From Herminiimonas contaminans (GTDB lineage Bacteria; Pseudomonadota; Gammaproteobacteria; Burkholderiales; Burkholderiaceae_D): a DNA stretch of 64,000 bases. Of this stretch, positions 61,102 to 64,000 are shown piece by piece. Positions within the stretch are counted from its first letter, which is position 1, and every line of letters starts with the position of its first letter. A program made the translations under genes and the position numbers. A model generated the notes under the pieces. That model was given only the letters and a program-made list of their open reading frames with translations, was not told where the DNA came from and did not search any database. The stretch spans positions 62,001 through 126,000 of the forward strand of contig NZ_JADOEL010000005.1 of the NCBI RefSeq assembly GCF_015645465.1, in the 5' to 3' direction.

Positions 61102-62066
61102 ACCAGCTTGTCGCTGCTCTGCTTTTTGCGCAAAGTGGGCTGGGTATCCAGTTTCGGATTCAGGCGCAATGCCTGCTCAAATGCCTCATTCGCCTCCGAA
61201 AACTGTCCCAGCAATTCATATGATTGCCCGCGTATGCGATGCGCCAATCCGCCCCAATCCGCCCGGTCCTCTGCACCTTCTTGCAACGCTTCGTCTGCGG
61301 CATACAAGGCAAGAATGGCGTTATCCGGCGTCGGTGTATTTTGCAGCAGCTCGCGCGCAGCGGATATCTTCGCGACATAGTGCCCTATCCGCAACCGCGC
61401 ATCCTGAAACAGCTGTTGATCGCGGAACTCACCATCGCGCGCATAAAAGAATTTTCCCAGGGATTTGTGTCCGACGCCGACCGCCTGCAATTCGCCTTGC
61501 TCATCCACATCAAAAATATAATCGTCCGGCCATCCGGTCACGGGCTGGCGCGAAAATACCAGACTGCCGTGTTTAATATCGATGACTTCAAACAGGTCTG
61601 CATCCGCATTCAAGGCATTCGCCGTTTGTACGGCCGCATATCGTCCGCAGTCCGAGATACCGATATTGAAAACATTCGCATGATAAGGTTTGCGGTAGAA
61701 CTGATTGCCGCTCTGGTCAATCGCACTTATCTCCCCCTCCAGTTCCGAACCGTCTCCCGCACTGGCCACAATATAAATTCCGACATTGGAAACCGCCGCT
61801 CCCCTGGGATGGGCGAAGGAATTTAATTCGTGCATTACCAGGTCTTCCACATAGCTCACCAATATGACCTGGCCGCTGCCACTATCATTGTTATCCGCTC
61901 CCTTGCAGCCGACCAGCCAACGCATATTCGGGGAACAGTAAGCCCGACCGTAAAAAGCAGGCTGGGCGATGTGCAGCCAGCGCTCCTGCAAAACGACATT
62001 GCGTTTGCTCATGCTCGCGGACTGGCTGCTGCCCCATGCAGCGCGCAATTTGGAAATAAATCCCAT
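61098..62066 (-). CDS. Beta-propeller-like protein with C-terminal TPR
   Basis: 322 aa from ATG 62066 (AGGGGA six bases before); the frame to 62108 has 14 more codons. No signal peptide. The first two thirds look like WD/PQQ-type beta strands (SPNMRWLVGCKGADNN, VSNVGIYIVASAGDGSE, GISDCGRYAAVQTANA). The end (about 255-310) holds a tetratricopeptide unit (AHRIRGQSYELLGQFSEANEAFEQALRLNPK). Function unknown. It overlaps the kinase gene by four bases on the opposite strand. Confidence 0.72.
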   Translation of the reverse strand: MGFISKLRAAWGSSQSASMSKRNVVLQERWLHIAQPAFYGRAYCSPNMRWLVGCKGADNNDSGSGQVILVSYVEDLVMHELNSFAHPRGAAVSNVGIYIVASAGDGSELEGEISAIDQSGNQFYRKPYHANVFNIGISDCGRYAAVQTANALNADADLFEVIDIKHGSLVFSRQPVTGWPDDYIFDVDEQGELQAVGVGHKSLGKFFYARDGEFRDQQLFQDARLRIGHYVAKISAARELLQNTPTPDNAILALYAADEALQEGAEDRADWGGLAHRIRGQSYELLGQFSEANEAFEQALRLNPKLDTQPTLRKKQSSDKLV

Positions 62067-62641
62067 TTCTTCCCCTCGTTGAACAGTTCTCTTCAATCGG
62101 TTAAACATTCGACCGTCTGAATCTGCTGTACTTTTTCAAGCCGCGGTTTGCGCCTGGGCTCATTTGGCACCTCAGGCACGATGCGGCATGTAATGAATTG
62201 CACATTGCATGCCAGCTAAAAATTCCATATCCGCGACTGAGCACCCGCCACCAGGAAGAAAAATATCCTTTAAAAATAGAAACTTAGGAGCGCCACTCGG
62301 ATTCGGCTGATGCGTCAGGCACGGCGAGCGAGGAAATGGTGTTCCGCCGTTACGTTACAAGGGGAACAAATTGTTTCGAATGTGCAGGGGTCAGGCAGAC
62401 ACTCCGGAATAATTACGAATGTTAATTTTCCGTGAAATTTAGCCCGCTTCATACGCGGGGACTTAAGCGTGTTTTTTGCCCTAAAGGACAATCCCGCCAT
62501 CACCAAGAGACAAGTGCCATTTCTGCGTGCTTGCACCAAGCTTCAAACGACACCTTGAATGCCCGCGCCATAGCCATTCAGTTGTACCTCCGGATGATTT
62601 GAGAAAAACAGCCACCACGCTGAATCTAGTCAGGATTTCTC
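62067..62641. other. Intergenic region upstream of autotransporter copy 3
   Basis: About 575 bp with no supported gene. It carries the bipartite operator at 62477-62518 and the ribosome site AGGA for the autotransporter. Several A/T patches (AATAATTACGAATGTTAATT near 62406) could serve the divergent gene's promoter. Confidence 0.5.
62477..62518 (+). promoter_or_regulatory. Bipartite operator upstream of autotransporter copy 3
   Basis: TGCCCTAAAGGACA (62477-62490), 8 bp, then ATCACCAAGAGACA (62499-62512) followed by AGTGC. The second part matches that of the SphA-like gene in 17 of 18 positions (TCACCAAGA[G/T]ACAAGTGC), in the same gene orientation. It ends about 125 bp before the start codon. 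Confidence 0.72.
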
Positions 62642-64000
62642 ATGAAAAAAAAGATGAGCGCAGCCATAGCCCGATGCCGCAGAAGTACGCCGACATGTGC
62701 CGCCGTACTTCTCCTGTTTCTGGTAGATGAAAGCCAGGCACAAATCACCATAGGTCCCGGTAATGTCACGACCACAACATCGGTAGCTGCGGGCACCACT
62801 ACTACTGTGGTCGGCAATACCAACATCACAGTGCCAGCGGCCAACGCCATCAACGTCAACAGCGGCGGTACGCTGCTACTCGATAGCACCGCCGGGCCGA
62901 CACCGGGACAGATCAACATCACCACGGGCGGAAGCGGCATTGGCCTCAACTCGACAGGCGGCAACATCCAATCAAGCGGACAACTGGTGCTGCAGTCTGC
63001 AGGCGGCCATGCGGTACTGGCGAGCGGCGCTGGCAGCAACATCACGCTCAATGGCGGTGTGAACATCGGCACTATCGGTACCGGCAGCGGTTTGATCGGA
63101 TTAAGTGGTGGCCAGATAGATGCGACGAATGTAAGCATCAACAATACCGGTGCATCATCCGGTTACGGTGCAGTCGCAGAAAGCGGCAGCAGCATCCGCT
63201 TGCATGGCACGACCAATATAGCTACCACAGGCACCAGTTCCATCGTACTCGGCGCGTCCGCCAGTGGCAGCCTGCTGGATGTGACGTCGGCCGCGACCAT
63301 CACAGGCGGAGCAAGATCAACCGGCATTTATATGCTCAATGGTGGGCAGGTTGGATTACGCTCCGGCTCTGTCATCAATATGCAAGGCATAGGCGCGGTT
63401 GGCATGATGGTTGATAACACGAGCAGCACACTGGGCAGCGGCATAACGATCAATCTGAACGGAGCCGGTGCCGGTAATGGCAGTACCGGTGTTGTGGTCA
63501 CACGTGGTGCTAGTCTTGGCGCACAGAATCTGACGATACAGGGAGCCAATGCCACACTTGGTGTCATGGTGAATGCAGGTAGCAATCTTAGTTTGACCGG
63601 CACCAATCTGATACGCATCAGCCAGTCCCAAAATGCGGGCTGGTACACCTCATCCTCAGGCTACCTCGTGACTGCTTCAGGTGCGATGTATACCGGTTTT
63701 ACATCGACTGCGACAAGCACACGTGCCGGCCTGGCGACCAGCGGCGGTACGATCTACAGTAGCGGCACCACAATAGAAGTCAGTCCTAGCAACGGTTACG
63801 GCGTATGGGCCAACGCCACTGCATCCGGCTCGGCCACCGTCACACTGGATAACAATGCCATCACGACCACAGGTAATGCCTCCTATGGTTTGAAAGCGAC
63901 GACCAATGCAGCCGGTGCCAATGTAGCGCAAATTACAGCCAACAATACGCAAATACAAAGTTCCGGTGGTGGTGGTGCCATGATCATCGAATCCTTTGCC
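62642..64000 (+). CDS. Autotransporter copy 3, N-terminal part (cut by window end)
   Basis: 453 codons, open to the right edge. Starts at ATG 62642 behind AGGA. Basic N terminus, short hydrophobic core (CAAVLLLFLVDESQAQ), then a beta-helix passenger rich in Gly, Thr, Asn and Ser. It has irregular 20-30-residue turns such as GGNIQSSGQLVLQSAGGHAV, LSGGQIDATNVSINNTGASSGYGAV and SGGTIYSSGTTIEVSPSNGYGVW. These match the style of copy 2's GGSITTxGxxAxGL units. The barrel must lie beyond the window. It carries the regional operator, unlike copies 1 and 2. Confidence 0.82.
   Translation, partial: MKKKMSAAIARCRRSTPTCAAVLLLFLVDESQAQITIGPGNVTTTTSVAAGTTTTVVGNTNITVPAANAINVNSGGTLLLDSTAGPTPGQINITTGGSGIGLNSTGGNIQSSGQLVLQSAGGHAVLASGAGSNITLNGGVNIGTIGTGSGLIGLSGGQIDATNVSINNTGASSGYGAVAESGSSIRLHGTTNIATTGTSSIVLGASASGSLLDVTSAATITGGARSTGIYMLNGGQVGLRSGSVINMQGIGAVGMMVDNTSSTLGSGITINLNGAGAGNGSTGVVVTRGASLGAQNLTIQGANATLGVMVNAGSNLSLTGTNLIRISQSQNAGWYTSSSGYLVTASGAMYTGFTSTATSTRAGLATSGGTIYSSGTTIEVSPSNGYGVWANATASGSATVTLDNNAITTTGNASYGLKATTNAAGANVAQITANNTQIQSSGGGGAMIIESFA

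Noticed and set aside
1-64000. CRISPR arrays, insertion sequences, prophage, rRNA genes or replication origin
   Set aside because: No regularly spaced direct repeats, transposase, integrase, phage structural genes, rRNA segments or DnaA-box cluster were seen.

Overview
The window reads as chromosome of a betaproteobacterium of the order Burkholderiales, most likely Oxalobacteraceae (Herminiimonas or Janthinobacterium type). This rests on moderate GC, DUF4148 and Bug/TctC-type proteins, formyl-CoA transferase paralogues and the gloB-yafS-rnhA-dnaQ-tRNA block. The genus is inference; no rRNA is present.

Layout. 1-13.3 kb is housekeeping: tRNA-Val, dnaQ, rnhA, a YafS-type methyltransferase, gloB, a LysM lytic transglycosylase, the yejABEF peptide importer, fabI and rhlE. 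13.3-17.3 kb holds two formyl-CoA transferase-like genes flanking a DJ-1/AraC regulator. 17.4-21.7 kb has a metal-type two-component system with a perfect palindromic operator in front of a DUF4148 gene, then a membrane glycosyltransferase and a small exported protein. 21.8-38.5 kb is an autotransporter region: two autotransporters, the last codons of a third, two complete AraC regulators and one truncated copy. Between them sits a catabolic cluster (Bug receptor, two-subunit aconitase X, XRE-cupin regulator, DJ-1 protein, MHS-family transporter, cupin, 7Fe ferredoxin).

38.5-64 kb is the most interesting part. On the minus strand lie a patatin of type Vd secretion (PlpD-like) in an operon with DUF2950 and DUF3300 proteins, an 832-residue secreted repeat protein, a HAD phosphatase, a formylglycine-generating enzyme, a small membrane protein, a SulP permease, a Cys-type arylsulfatase, two membrane proteins, an exported protein, an Omp85-like barrel and a SphA/MetA-like outer-membrane protein. 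On the plus strand, facing them, are a receiver-only regulator, a DUF4136 lipoprotein, a FixJ-type regulator and a histidine kinase with a substrate-binding-protein-like periplasmic sensor. A third autotransporter runs off the right edge.

A recurring element links this region: a 14-bp near-palindrome (typical form TGCACCAAAGGGCA), often followed 22 bp later, in gene direction, by a second element (TCACCAAGATACA-like). It occurs upstream of the SphA-like gene, the membrane protein gene, the exported protein gene, both response regulator genes and the third autotransporter. A diverged form lies before the 832-residue gene, and one copy sits beside the wreck of a deleted outer-membrane protein gene. 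I propose a FixJ-type regulon that coordinates sulfatase maturation, sulfate transport and envelope remodelling. The regulon is inference; the repeated sites are directly visible.
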